From assembly GCF_001866665.1 (NCBI RefSeq), contig NZ_MLYO01000024.1, positions 1 through 64,000 of the forward strand: a stretch of 64,000 nucleotides of DNA. Reading direction: 5' to 3'. Source of the DNA: Streptomyces monashensis. Lineage in GTDB: Bacteria > Actinomycetota > Actinomycetes > Streptomycetales > Streptomycetaceae. The first letter of the stretch is position 1. Every line of letters begins with the position of its first letter. The translations under genes were made by a program, and so were the position numbers. Of this stretch, positions 9,941 through 17,743 are shown piece by piece. The notes under the pieces are model-generated. The model had not been told where the DNA came from, ran no database searches, and saw only the letters and a program-made list of their open reading frames with translations.

Positions 9941-10312
9941 ATGAGCATCATCGGAGTGGGGATCGACGTCGCCGAGATCGACCGGTTCCGGGCGTCGCTG
10001 GAGCGCACGCCCCAGATGGCCGACCGGCTGTTCGTGGCGACGGAGTTGCTGCTGCCCAGCGGGGAGCGGCGCGGGATCGCCTCGCTCGCGGCCCGGTTCG
10101 CGGCCAAGGAGGCGCTGGCCAAGGCCCTGGGCGCGCCGCCCGGGCTGCAGTGGACGGATGCCGAGGTGTACGTCGAGGACACCGGTCAGCCCCGGCTGCG
10201 GGTGCGCGGGACGGTGGCGGCGCGGGCGGCGGAGCTGGGCGTCACGTCCTGGCACGTCTCGCTCAGCCACGACGCCGGCGTCGCCTCGGCGGTGGTGATC
10301 GCCGAGGGCTGA
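9941..10312 (+). CDS. acpS: holo-[acyl-carrier-protein] synthase
   Basis: Transfers 4'-phosphopantetheine from CoA to acyl carrier proteins of primary and type II polyketide metabolism. 123 residues. The Mg-binding residues are visible as Asp9 in [12 protein letters not shown] and Glu57 in [31 protein letters not shown] closes the fold. The start is ATG at 9941, 7 bases after TAGGCT (9928-9933), so probably leaderless. The NAD(P)HX repair gene follows after 71 bases in the same orientation, as in other actinomycetes. Confidence 0.97.
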   Translation: MSIIGVGIDVAEIDRFRASLERTPQMADRLFVATELLLPSGERRGIASLAARFAAKEALAKALGAPPGLQWTDAEVYVEDTGQPRLRVRGTVAARAAELGVTSWHVSLSHDAGVASAVVIAEG

Positions 10313-10383
10313 GCGGCCGGGGGCCCGGCGACGCGGGCCGGGGTGGGTGTGACGGGCGGGGGGTGCGGGGCAGACTCGGTGCC

Positions 10384-11820
10384 ATGCGTACTGCGTACAG
10401 CGTGGAGACGGTAAGGGCGGCCGAACGGGCCCTCATGGCACGGCTGCCGGAGGGCGCGCTGATGCAGCGGGCCGCCGCGGGACTGGCCGCGGCCTGCGCG
10501 GAACTGCTCGGGCGGGTGTACGGCAGCCGGGTGGTGCTGCTCGTGGGCAGCGGGGACAACGGCGGGGACGCGCTGTACGCGGGGGCCCGGCTGGCCCGGC
10601 GCGGAGCCGGCGTCACGGCCGTGCTGCTCTCGCCCGAGCGGGCGCACGCCGGGGGACTGGCCGCGCTGCGGCGGGCGGGCGGCGCGGTCGCGGCCGACGC
10701 GGCCGCCGCGGCCGAGGAGTTGATCGAGCGGGCCGACCTGGTCGTGGACGGGATCGTCGGGATCGGCGGGAGGGGCGGGCTGCGCCCCGAGGCGGCGGCC
10801 CTCGCCGAGGCGGCCGGGCCGTCCCGGGCCGCCGTGGTGGCCGTGGATCTGCCCAGCGGGGTCGAGGCCGACACCGGGGAGGTGCGCGGGGCCGCCGTAC
10901 GGGCCGATCTGACCGTCACCTTCGGCGCGTACAAGCCCGGGCTGCTGGTCGATCCGGCGCGGGAGTACGCCGGGGTCGTACGGCTCGTCGACATCGGGCT
11001 CGAACCGCCGGGCGAGGGCGAGCTGGAGGCCTTGCAGCACGCCGACGTGGCGCGGCTGCTGCCGGTGCCGGGGGCGGAGAGCGACAAGTACCGGCGGGGC
11101 GTCGTCGGGATCGCGGCCGGGTCCGCGCGCTATCCGGGGGCGGCCGTGCTCGCCGTGTCCGGGGCGCTGCGGGGCGGGGCCGGGGCCGTACGGTACGTCG
11201 GTCCGGCCGGGGACGCGGTCATCGCGCGCTTCCCGGAGACGCTGGTGTCGGACCGGGGGCCGGCGAAGGCGGGGCGCGTGCAGGCATGGGTGACCGGGCC
11301 CGGCGCCGGGGAGGACGCGGCGACCGTGGCCGAGGTGCTCGGCACCGACGTGCCGGTGCTGGTCGACGCGGACGGGCTGCGGCTGGCCGAGCGGGACGCG
11401 GTGCGGGGGCGAACGGCGCCGACGCTGATGACCCCTCATGCCGGGGAGGCGGCCGCGCTGCTGGGGGTGCGGCGCGAGGAGGTCGAGGGGCGCCGGCTGG
11501 CGGCCGCGCGGGAACTGGCGGCGGTGTACCGGGCGACCGTGCTGCTGAAGGGGTCCACGACGCTGGTCGCCGATGCCGGGGGCGGTGCGGCGCGGGTGAA
11601 CGCCACGGGCACGTCCTGGCTGGCCACGGCGGGCAGCGGAGACGTGCTCTCGGGGCTCGCCGGGTCACTGCTGGCGGCCGGGCTCCGCGCGCTGGACGCG
11701 GGAAGCACGGCCGCGTATCTGCACGGGCTCGCCGGGAGGTTCGCGGCCCAGGGCGCGCCGGCGGGCGCGCACGACGTCTCCGAGCGGATTCCGGAGGCGT
11801 GGCGGGATGTGCGGTGTTGA
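10384..11820 (+). CDS. nnr: bifunctional NAD(P)H-hydrate epimerase / ADP-dependent NAD(P)H-hydrate dehydratase
   Basis: Repairs hydrated NADH and NADPH. It is a 478-residue fusion. The N-terminal YjeF/AIBP-type epimerase (residues ~1-215) carries VGSGDNGGDALYAGA and VDLPSGVEADTGE. The C-terminal ribokinase-like dehydratase (~225-478) carries ESDKYRRGVVGI, TPHAGEAAALLG, LLKGSTTLV and the GTSWLATAGSGDVLSGL loop. The start is ATG at 10384. The last 13 codons before the stop form one arm of a 41-bp exact direct repeat whose second copy lies 93 bases after the gene. Confidence 0.96.
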   Translation: MRTAYSVETVRAAERALMARLPEGALMQRAAAGLAAACAELLGRVYGSRVVLLVGSGDNGGDALYAGARLARRGAGVTAVLLSPERAHAGGLAALRRAGGAVAADAAAAAEELIERADLVVDGIVGIGGRGGLRPEAAALAEAAGPSRAAVVAVDLPSGVEADTGEVRGAAVRADLTVTFGAYKPGLLVDPAREYAGVVRLVDIGLEPPGEGELEALQHADVARLLPVPGAESDKYRRGVVGIAAGSARYPGAAVLAVSGALRGGAGAVRYVGPAGDAVIARFPETLVSDRGPAKAGRVQAWVTGPGAGEDAATVAEVLGTDVPVLVDADGLRLAERDAVRGRTAPTLMTPHAGEAAALLGVRREEVEGRRLAAARELAAVYRATVLLKGSTTLVADAGGGAARVNATGTSWLATAGSGDVLSGLAGSLLAAGLRALDAGSTAAYLHGLAGRFAAQGAPAGAHDVSERIPEAWRDVRC

Positions 11821-11948
11821 GTGGTGGGGCGAGGGTGGGGCGGGGCTCCTCGGGCATGGCGGCACTGTCGGTGGCGGGCCGGTTGTGGCCGGAGGCTCGG
11901 TGTATGGCGTCTCCGAGCGGATTCCGGAGGCGTGGCGGGATGTGCGGT
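11775..11948 (+). repeat. 41-bp exact direct repeat spanning the nnr 3' end
   Basis: Bases 11775-11815 recur identically at 11908-11948, an offset of 133. The first copy encodes the C-terminal VSERIPEAWRDVR of the NAD(P)HX repair enzyme; the second is intergenic. The 92 bases between copies are G-rich and show no gene. This looks like a tandem segmental duplication of the gene tail. The rest of 11821-12076 shows nothing else recognisable. Confidence 0.9.
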
Positions 11949-12076
11949 ACTGGGCGGACCGGTGAGCCGGGTGATCCGGGTGCGGGCGGCAGGGCCCGGC
12001 GGGGCCCTCAACCGCTCGGGTGACCCCGTCCGCGCGGCGACGCCGATCCGGTGGGGTCGCACGTTTGGCTGATCGC

Positions 12077-12991
12077 ATGATCAGCAGACGAATCGCGTCC
12101 CGGGGTGTCGCGGTGCTGCTCGCCACCGTGACGGCGCTGCCGGCCGGCACCCTCGCCGCGGCCGCCCCGCCCGCCCGGCCGGCCAGGCCGGCACCCCCCG
12201 CCCCCCGCACCGAACCCGAACCCGAACTCGTCCCCGGTGTGGCCCCGGTCGGCCAGCCCGGGCAGATCGACACGCCCGACCAGGTGCTGGCGCCGGACGT
12301 GTACACGCCGACGCCTCGCGAGGACCGCATCGAGCCCAGGCAGCCGGCGGACGGGGCGTACGACCTCATCGAGTACGTGCCGCTCTCCGACGCCGTCGCC
12401 AAGGTGTCGTGCAGCAAGCGGACCGGGCCGTACCAGCGCCAGGTGGAGCGGTGGCTGAAGCTGCGGGTGGACGGCAGGCAGTCCGCCGCCGACTGCAGGG
12501 CCGTCCGCGCCTTCCAGCTGACGTACGGGATCAAACCCGCGATCGGCTTCGCCGGGCCCGTCACCTGGGCGACCATGATGCTCGTCTCGGCCCGGAAGGA
12601 CCCGAACGCGGACAGGAAGTGCCCCGTCCGGTCGTACACCGTCGCCTGTGTCGATCTGGACCGACAGCTCACCTGGGTGCAGAGGGGCTCCAGGGTGGTG
12701 TTCGGGCCGGTGCCGATGCGCAGCGGACGCCCGGGACACGTCACCCGCAAGGGCTGGCACACGGTCTACTGGCGGCACAAGAACCACGTGTCGACCCTCT
12801 ACCACCAGCCCATGCCCTACGCCCAGTTCTTCGACGGCGGCGAGGCCTTCCACGCCGTCTACGGCACCCTCTACACCACCGTCGGCTCCTGGGGCTGCGT
12901 CAATCTGAGGCTCGGCGACGCGAAGACACTGTGGGGTGTGCTGAAGAAGGGCGACCACGTCTATGTGTGGGGGCGCAGGCCCGGTACCTGA
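12077..12991 (+). CDS. secreted L,D-transpeptidase with peptidoglycan-binding-like domain
   Basis: 304-residue exported protein. The signal peptide is at residues ~1-32 (MISRRIASRGVAVLLATVTA ... GTLAAAAPP), followed by a Pro/Glu-rich linker. Next comes a PG_binding_1-like segment (YQRQVERWLKLRVDG ... VRAFQLTYGIKPAIGFAGPVTW), then a YkuD domain with the active-site motif VGSWGCVNLR (Cys274) and His in GEAFHAVYG. YkuD enzymes form 3-3 crosslinks or attach proteins to peptidoglycan in the periplasm-like space. ATG at 12077 was chosen because the signal peptide begins there; the frame is open further upstream. alr follows 36 bases downstream. Confidence 0.92.
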   Translation: MISRRIASRGVAVLLATVTALPAGTLAAAAPPARPARPAPPAPRTEPEPELVPGVAPVGQPGQIDTPDQVLAPDVYTPTPREDRIEPRQPADGAYDLIEYVPLSDAVAKVSCSKRTGPYQRQVERWLKLRVDGRQSAADCRAVRAFQLTYGIKPAIGFAGPVTWATMMLVSARKDPNADRKCPVRSYTVACVDLDRQLTWVQRGSRVVFGPVPMRSGRPGHVTRKGWHTVYWRHKNHVSTLYHQPMPYAQFFDGGEAFHAVYGTLYTTVGSWGCVNLRLGDAKTLWGVLKKGDHVYVWGRRPGT

Positions 12992-13027
12992 GGAGCCGGC
13001 GAGGTCCTCTGAGACACTGGGGGCGCC

Positions 13028-14191
13028 ATGAGTGAGACAGCAGCTGAGCCGACCGCCCCCCTGCGCGCCCGCGCCGAGATCGATCTGGGTGCCCTGCGCG
13101 CCAACGTGCGCACCCTGCGCGCCCGGGCGAAGGGCGCCGCCGTGATGGCCGTCGTCAAGTCCGACGGGTACGGCCACGGGGCGCTGCCGTGCGCCCGCGC
13201 GGCCCTCGCGGCGGGCGCGACCTGGCTCGGTACGGCCACGGCCGAGGAGGCCCTCGCGCTGCGCGCGGCCGGGCTGCCCGGGCGGATGCTGTGCTGGCTG
13301 TGGGTGCCCGGCGGACCCTGGCGGCAGGCGATCGAGGCCGACATCGACGTGTCCCTGAGCGGGATGTGGGCGCTGCGCGAGGCCGTCCTGGCGGCCCGCG
13401 AGGCGGGCCGGCCCGCGCGGGTGCAGCTCAAGGCGGACACCGGGCTCGGCCGCAACGGCTGCGCGCCCGGGGCCGACTGGGCCGAGCTGGTCGGCGCGGC
13501 CCTCGCCGCCGAGGCCGAGGGACTGGTGCGGGTCACCGGACTGTGGTCGCACTTCGCCTGCGCGGACGAGCCCGGGCATCCGTCCATCGCCGCCCAGCTC
13601 GACCGCTTCCGGGAGATGGTGGCGTACGCCGAGGAACAGGGCGTGCGCCCCGAGGTGCGGCACATCGCCAACTCGCCCGCCGCGCTGACCCTTCCCGAGA
13701 CCCACTTCGACCTGGTCCGCACGGGCATCGCCATGTACGGCATCTCGCCGAGCCCCGAACTGGGCACGCCGGCCGACTTCGGACTGCGCCCGGTGATGAC
13801 GCTCAGCGCCTCGCTGGCCCTGGTCAAGCACGTCCCCGGCGGACACGGCGTCAGCTACGGCCACCACTACGTCACACCCGGCGAGACGACCCTCGGCCTG
13901 GTCCCGGTCGGCTACGCGGACGGCATCCCGCGGCACGCCTCCGGCACCGGTCCGGTGCTGGTCGACGGCAAGTGGCGCACGGTCGCCGGACGGGTCGCCA
14001 TGGACCAGTTCGTGGTGGACCTCGGCGGCGACGAGCCCGCGGTGGGCAGCGAGGCCGTGCTGTTCGGGCCCGGTGACCGCGGCGAACCCACCGCCGAGGA
14101 CTGGGCGCAGGCCTGCGGCACGATCGCGTACGAGATCGTCACGCGCATCGGAACCCGCGTTCCCCGCGTCTATGTGAACGCGGACATGTGA
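13028..14191 (+). CDS. alr: alanine racemase
   Basis: PLP-dependent racemase supplying D-alanine for peptidoglycan. 387 residues. The PLP lysine is Lys44 in AVVKSDGYGHG; the second catalytic base is Tyr277 in GVSYGHHY. RTGIAMYGISPSP, VPVGYADGIPR and GRVAMDQFVVDLG are further family motifs. The start is ATG at 13028. It lies between an L,D-transpeptidase and the alpha/beta hydrolase-tsaE-tsaB group, the usual actinobacterial neighbourhood. Confidence 0.97.
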   Translation: MSETAAEPTAPLRARAEIDLGALRANVRTLRARAKGAAVMAVVKSDGYGHGALPCARAALAAGATWLGTATAEEALALRAAGLPGRMLCWLWVPGGPWRQAIEADIDVSLSGMWALREAVLAAREAGRPARVQLKADTGLGRNGCAPGADWAELVGAALAAEAEGLVRVTGLWSHFACADEPGHPSIAAQLDRFREMVAYAEEQGVRPEVRHIANSPAALTLPETHFDLVRTGIAMYGISPSPELGTPADFGLRPVMTLSASLALVKHVPGGHGVSYGHHYVTPGETTLGLVPVGYADGIPRHASGTGPVLVDGKWRTVAGRVAMDQFVVDLGGDEPAVGSEAVLFGPGDRGEPTAEDWAQACGTIAYEIVTRIGTRVPRVYVNADM

Positions 14192-14255
14192 ACGAGTCCC
14201 CGGGAACGGGGAAGACTCCGTTAGCCCGTTGGGCGGAACGCGACCCGTATCACGT

Positions 14256-14278
14256 GTAACACCGGTCATACCTGTTAC
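14256..14278. promoter_or_regulatory. inverted repeat GTAACA-N11-TGTTAC upstream of the hydrolase gene
   Basis: The half-sites GTAACA (14256-14261) and TGTTAC (14273-14278) are exact reverse complements, 49 bases upstream of the hydrolase start at 14327. Position and symmetry suggest an operator. GTAAC-like half-sites occur in Streptomyces MtrA boxes, but the spacing differs and I do not assign a regulator. The hairpin CCCCGGGAACGGGG just after alr (around 14200-14213) may be a weak terminator. Confidence 0.4.
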
Positions 14279-14326
14279 GGCGGCGACAACGGCACCATCG
14301 ATCGCACCCGGCGAAGAGGAGCGGTA

Positions 14327-15592
14327 GTGAGCGAGAGCAGTGCGGAGGCCGTGGCGGGCGTCATCGCCTCGGCGGCCGCCGCCTCCGCGGGAGCGGCCGG
14401 CGGCTGGCGCCGGGCGACCGGCATCGCCGGTGCCGCGATAGGCGTGCTCGCGGCGGGCGCGGCGGCCGGCGTGGCGGTCGAGCGGATGACGGTCGGCCGC
14501 GGCATGCGCCGCAAAGCCCGGCTGGCCCTGGACTCCGCGGGCCCCTACGGCACCCTGCGCGGCACCCCCGGCAAGGCGATCGCCGACGACGGCACCGAGC
14601 TGTACTACGAGGTCGATGAGGTCGAGCCGGACACCGGCCCGCACGTCTCACCGCGCCGGCGAAGGCTGTTCGGCCGCAAGGCGCCCGCTCCCGTCACCGT
14701 CGTCTTCAGCCACGGCTACTGCCTCAACCAGGACTCCTGGCACTTCCAGCGGGCGGCCCTGCGCGGGGTCGTACGGACCGTGCACTGGGACCAGCGCAGC
14801 CACGGCCGCTCCGGCCGGGGGGTGGCCCAGACCCGGGACCGGGTGCCGGTCACCATCGACCAGCTCGGCCGCGATCTGAAGGCCGTGCTCGACGCCGCCG
14901 TACCGGAGGGGCCGGTCGTGCTGGTCGGGCACTCGATGGGCGGGATGACGACGATGGCCCTCGCCGCCCAGTACCCGGAGCTGATCCGGGACCGGGTCGT
15001 CGCCACCGCCTTCGTCGGCACGTCGTCCGGACGGCTCGGCGAGGTGAACTTCGGGCTGCCGATCGCCGGTGTCAACGCGGTGCGCCGCATCCTGCCGGGC
15101 GTGCTGAAGGCGCTCGGACAGCAGGCGGAGCTGGTGGAGAAGGGCCGCCGGGCCACCGCCGAGCTGTTCGCCGGGATCATCAAGCGGTACTCGTTCGCCG
15201 GGCGGGAGATCGATCCGGCCGTCGAGCGGTTCGCCGAGCGGATGATCGAGTCGACGCCGATCGACGTGGTCGCCGAGTTCTACCCCGCCTTCACCGACCA
15301 CGACAAGACCGAGGCCCTCGCCTCCTTCCAGGACATGCCCGTGCTGGTGCTGGCCGGGGTGCAGGACCTGGTCACGCCCAGCGAGCACAGTGAGGTCATC
15401 GCCGACCTGCTGCCCGAGTGCGAGCTGGTGCTCGTGCCGGACGCCGGGCACCTGGTGATGCTGGAGCACCCGGAAGCGGTCACCGACCGTCTCGCCGATC
15501 TGCTCACCCGTGCCGGCGCCGTGCCGGCAGGGGCTACGGTTAGTGGCTATGGAACGACCGGCAGCACCAGCAGCACCGCAGGGCCCCGTTGA
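14327..15592 (+). CDS. alpha/beta hydrolase with N-terminal hydrophobic segment
   Basis: 421-residue alpha/beta-hydrolase. An Ala/Gly-rich hydrophobic stretch at ~residues 28-52 (ATGIAGAAIGVLAAGAAAGV) could anchor it in the membrane. Catalytic elements: nucleophile elbow GHSMGG (Ser203), oxyanion region FSHGYCLNQDSW, acid in LAGVQDLVTP and His in PDAGHLVMLEHPE. The start is GTG at 14327 with GAGGAG upstream. The 3' end overlaps tsaE by 44 bases, implying translational coupling. It is conserved between alr and tsaE in streptomycetes as I recall; the substrate is unknown. Confidence 0.9.
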   Translation: MSESSAEAVAGVIASAAAASAGAAGGWRRATGIAGAAIGVLAAGAAAGVAVERMTVGRGMRRKARLALDSAGPYGTLRGTPGKAIADDGTELYYEVDEVEPDTGPHVSPRRRRLFGRKAPAPVTVVFSHGYCLNQDSWHFQRAALRGVVRTVHWDQRSHGRSGRGVAQTRDRVPVTIDQLGRDLKAVLDAAVPEGPVVLVGHSMGGMTTMALAAQYPELIRDRVVATAFVGTSSGRLGEVNFGLPIAGVNAVRRILPGVLKALGQQAELVEKGRRATAELFAGIIKRYSFAGREIDPAVERFAERMIESTPIDVVAEFYPAFTDHDKTEALASFQDMPVLVLAGVQDLVTPSEHSEVIADLLPECELVLVPDAGHLVMLEHPEAVTDRLADLLTRAGAVPAGATVSGYGTTGSTSSTAGPR

Positions 15593-16070
15593 GACGCGGC
15601 TGACGATCACCTCGCCCGAGCAGATGCGGGAGCTGGGCCGCCGGCTGGCCAAGCTGCTGCGCGCCGGCGACCTGGTGATGCTCAGCGGGGAGCTGGGCGC
15701 CGGCAAGACCACGCTGACCCGCGGGCTCGGCGAGGGCCTGGGCGTGCGCGGGGCGGTCACCTCGCCGACCTTCGTGATCGCCCGCGTCCACCCCTCTCTC
15801 GGCGACGGCCCGCCCCTGGTCCACGTCGACGCCTACCGGCTCGGCGGCGGCCTGGACGAGATGGAGGACCTGGACCTCGACGTCTCGCTGTCCGACTCGG
15901 TGATCGTCGTGGAGTGGGGCGAGGGCAAGGTCGAGGAGCTGACCGAGGACCGGCTCCAGGTCCTCATCCACCGCGCCGTCGGCGACAGCACCGACGAGGT
16001 ACGGCACCTGACCGTGACCGGACTGGGGGAGCGCTGGGCGGAGGCCGACCTGGAGACGCTGGCCGCCTGA
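15549..16070 (+). CDS. tsaE: tRNA threonylcarbamoyladenosine biosynthesis ATPase TsaE
   Basis: ATPase partner of TsaB-TsaD in making t6A37 of ANN-decoding tRNAs. 173 residues. Walker A is GELGAGKTT (residues ~47-55); TSPTFVIARVH and VHVDAYRL are the other family motifs, and VVEWGEG is near the C terminus. The ATG at 15549 gives the usual length and lies inside the end of the hydrolase gene (44-base overlap). tsaB, rimI and tsaD lie 1 kb downstream, separated by a small gene and an opposed gene. Confidence 0.95.
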   Translation: MERPAAPAAPQGPVETRLTITSPEQMRELGRRLAKLLRAGDLVMLSGELGAGKTTLTRGLGEGLGVRGAVTSPTFVIARVHPSLGDGPPLVHVDAYRLGGGLDEMEDLDLDVSLSDSVIVVEWGEGKVEELTEDRLQVLIHRAVGDSTDEVRHLTVTGLGERWAEADLETLAA

Positions 16071-16157
16071 GCATCCGCCCGCATCAGGATTCCGACAGGC
16101 CGTCGGCAAGATATTGCGCAGGACGTCCCGGGCGTGTTCCTATGGTACCCAGCCCGT

Positions 16158-16175
16158 AGTTAGGTGTGCCTAACT
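16158..16175. promoter_or_regulatory. iron-box-like palindrome AGTTAGG-N4-CCTAACT
   Basis: An 18-bp perfect inverted repeat, AGTTAGG (16158-16164) and CCTAACT (16169-16175), lies 30 bases upstream of the small gene at 16206. Its TTAGG-N4-CCTAA core matches the inner register of DmdR/IdeR iron boxes such as TTAGGTTAGGCTCACCTAA. TATGGT at 16141-16146 could be the -10 element, which would put the palindrome over the transcription start. Iron control is an inference. Confidence 0.5.
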
Positions 16176-16205
16176 TCGCCCGCCCCCGCACCTCAGGAGG
16201 CGTCC

Positions 16206-16412
16206 ATGACCGCGACCAGCCCCACCCGGGTCTCGATGCACGAACTGCTGGCGTCGTGCGCGGCGGCGGACGCGGTCTCCAGACCGCCGAAGGATTTCGA
16301 ATGCCCCGAAGGGGCGACGAAAGGGGCGCGGGGAACTGCGCGAGAAACCACGACGCCGCCGCACCCGCCCGACGACCTCACCCCGCCCCCCGCGGAGCGC
16401 AAGGCCGCCTAA
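16206..16412 (+). CDS. small hypothetical protein, C-terminal half derived from a repeat
   Basis: 68-residue protein with an excellent ribosome binding site (AGGAGG 7 bases before ATG 16206). The N-terminal half (MTATSPTRVSMHELLASCAA) resembles a family of very small Streptomyces proteins I recall but cannot name functionally. From about residue 33 the coding sequence runs into a copy of the intergenic element CCCCGAAGGGG ... GCGCGGGGAACTGCGCGA, so the tail CPEGATKGARGTARETT is repeat-encoded. The stop overlaps the convergent gene's stop by two bases (16410-16411). An iron-box-like palindrome lies upstream. Confidence 0.65.
   Translation: MTATSPTRVSMHELLASCAAADAVSRPPKDFECPEGATKGARGTARETTTPPHPPDDLTPPPAERKAA
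16303..16365 (+). repeat. Streptomyces CCCCGAAGGGG-type intergenic repeat, copy 1 (inside a small gene)
   Basis: GCCCCGAAGGGGC at 16303-16315 forms a short hairpin. After GACGAAA comes GGGGCGCGGGGAACTGCGCG and then an ACCACGACG tail. The same GGGGCGCGGGG core with a CCACGACG tail appears at 25095-25175. I recall this element as very abundant between genes in Streptomyces genomes. Here it lies within an open reading frame. The boundaries are approximate. Confidence 0.65.
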
Positions 16413-16972
16413 CGGATCACGACGACCGGCACCCCGATCGTCGCGAACTTCCACATCTCCTCGCCGTCCACCCGGTTCTCCCGGACGCCTCCGGTCCGTA
16501 CCCCGGGACCGGCCGGAGGCGGTGTGCCCACCGCCGCGCTGAATCCGATCGCCAGCCCGTCGACGCTGGTGAACCGCACGACGTGCTCGATCGGCGCGCC
16601 GTCGGTGCCGATGACCGCGCTGGAGCGGGAGGTGATCCAGTACGAGCCGGGCGGCGGGTCGACGGTGCCGGGGGTCACCGTGAAGGTGCGCTCCACCCGG
16701 TCCGTGCGGTCGACCAGCCAGACCCGGTCGTCGTCCAGCGAGTACACGACCCGTTCACCCCTGCCGGAGCCGCTCGGCAGGGCCGTCGGGTGCCGGCGGT
16801 CCCGGGGTGCCTTGCCGGCGGTGACCGAGGGTGAGGCCGTCGGCCCGGGCCGGCCCGGCGGGCCCACGGGCCCGGCCGCGTGGGCCTGGTAGGCGAGGAA
16901 GCCGACGGCACCGACGGCCAGCGCGGTGAGGCCGGCCACGATCCCCGAGCTGGTCCCTGCCACGTGCGCCAC
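16409..16972 (-). CDS. secreted YkuD-like protein lacking the catalytic cysteine (pseudo-L,D-transpeptidase)
   Basis: 187-residue protein. An N-terminal hydrophobic signal/anchor (GIVAGLTALAVGAVGFLAYQ) and a Pro/Gly linker lead into a ~125-residue domain (RVVYSLDDDRVWLVDRT ... GSYWITSRSS ... IEHVVRFTSVDG). It ends RTGGVRENRVDGEEMWKFA followed by IGVPVVVI. The ending has the layout of the YkuD active-site loop (S-x-G-C-V-R ... DAxxLW ... GTxVVI), but the cysteine position is Gly. I infer a non-catalytic wall-binding or regulatory homologue. The start GTG 16972 is uncertain; 16963 is possible. Stops overlap with the convergent small gene. Confidence 0.75.
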   Translation of the reverse strand: MAHVAGTSSGIVAGLTALAVGAVGFLAYQAHAAGPVGPPGRPGPTASPSVTAGKAPRDRRHPTALPSGSGRGERVVYSLDDDRVWLVDRTDRVERTFTVTPGTVDPPPGSYWITSRSSAVIGTDGAPIEHVVRFTSVDGLAIGFSAAVGTPPPAGPGVRTGGVRENRVDGEEMWKFATIGVPVVVIR

Positions 16973-17086
16973 CTCTGCCTCGGTCCGCCCTCATGCGATA
17001 TGTCGTACTTCGTACAGACCGTAGCAGTCAGTGACCGTTCGACCGGGACGGCGATGCCCGAGCCGTCGGCGCCGTAGGCTGTTCGC

Positions 17087-17743
17087 GTGCTCTTGCTCGC
17101 TCTGGATACCGCAACACCCGCTGTCACCGTCGCGCTGCACGACGGCACGGACGTCGTCGCCTCGTCGAGCCAGGTGGACGCGCGCCGGCACGGAGAGCTG
17201 CTGCTGCCGGCCGTCGACCGCGTACTCGCCGAGGCCGGACTCGCGCTGGAGGCGGTCACCGGCATCGTCGTCGGCGTCGGGCCCGGCCCCTACACCGGTC
17301 TGCGTGTCGGTCTGATGACCGCCGACACCTTCGGCCTCGCGCTCGGCGTCCCCGTGTACGGCGTGTGCACGCTGGACGGCCTCGCCTACGCCGCCGACAT
17401 CGAGAAGGGCCCCTTCGTCGTGGCGACCGACGCCCGGCGCAAGGAGGTCTACTGGGCCACGTACGCCGACTCGCGCACCCGGCTCACCGACCCGGCCGTG
17501 GACCGGCCGGTCGACATCGCCGAGCGGGTCGCGGGGCTGCCCGCGGTCGGCGCGGGCGCGCTGCTCTACCCGGACACGTTCCCGCACGTCCTCGAACCCG
17601 AGCACGTCTCCGCGGCCGCGCTCGCCGCGCTGGCCGCCGAGCGGCTCGCCGCGGGCGGGGAACTGCCCGCCCCCCGGCCGCTGTACCTGCGCCGACCGGA
17701 CGCGCAGGTACCCAAGAACTACAAGGTGGTCACCCCGAAGTGA
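17087..17743 (+). CDS. tsaB: tRNA threonylcarbamoyladenosine biosynthesis protein TsaB
   Basis: Non-catalytic ASKHA-fold partner of TsaD for t6A synthesis. 218 residues, opening MLLLALDTATPAVTVAL with the family motif GVGPGPYTGLRVG at ~64-76, then TDARRKEVYWA. The start is GTG at 17087, six bases after TAGGCT (17075-17080), so probably leaderless. Its stop overlaps the rimI start in GTGA, indicating coupling to the acetyltransferase and then tsaD. Confidence 0.96.
   Translation: MLLLALDTATPAVTVALHDGTDVVASSSQVDARRHGELLLPAVDRVLAEAGLALEAVTGIVVGVGPGPYTGLRVGLMTADTFGLALGVPVYGVCTLDGLAYAADIEKGPFVVATDARRKEVYWATYADSRTRLTDPAVDRPVDIAERVAGLPAVGAGALLYPDTFPHVLEPEHVSAAALAALAAERLAAGGELPAPRPLYLRRPDAQVPKNYKVVTPK

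Noticed and set aside
12008..14644. An 878-codon minus-strand open frame over the L,D-transpeptidase and alr
   Set aside because: Shadow frame; both plus-strand proteins have complete active sites.
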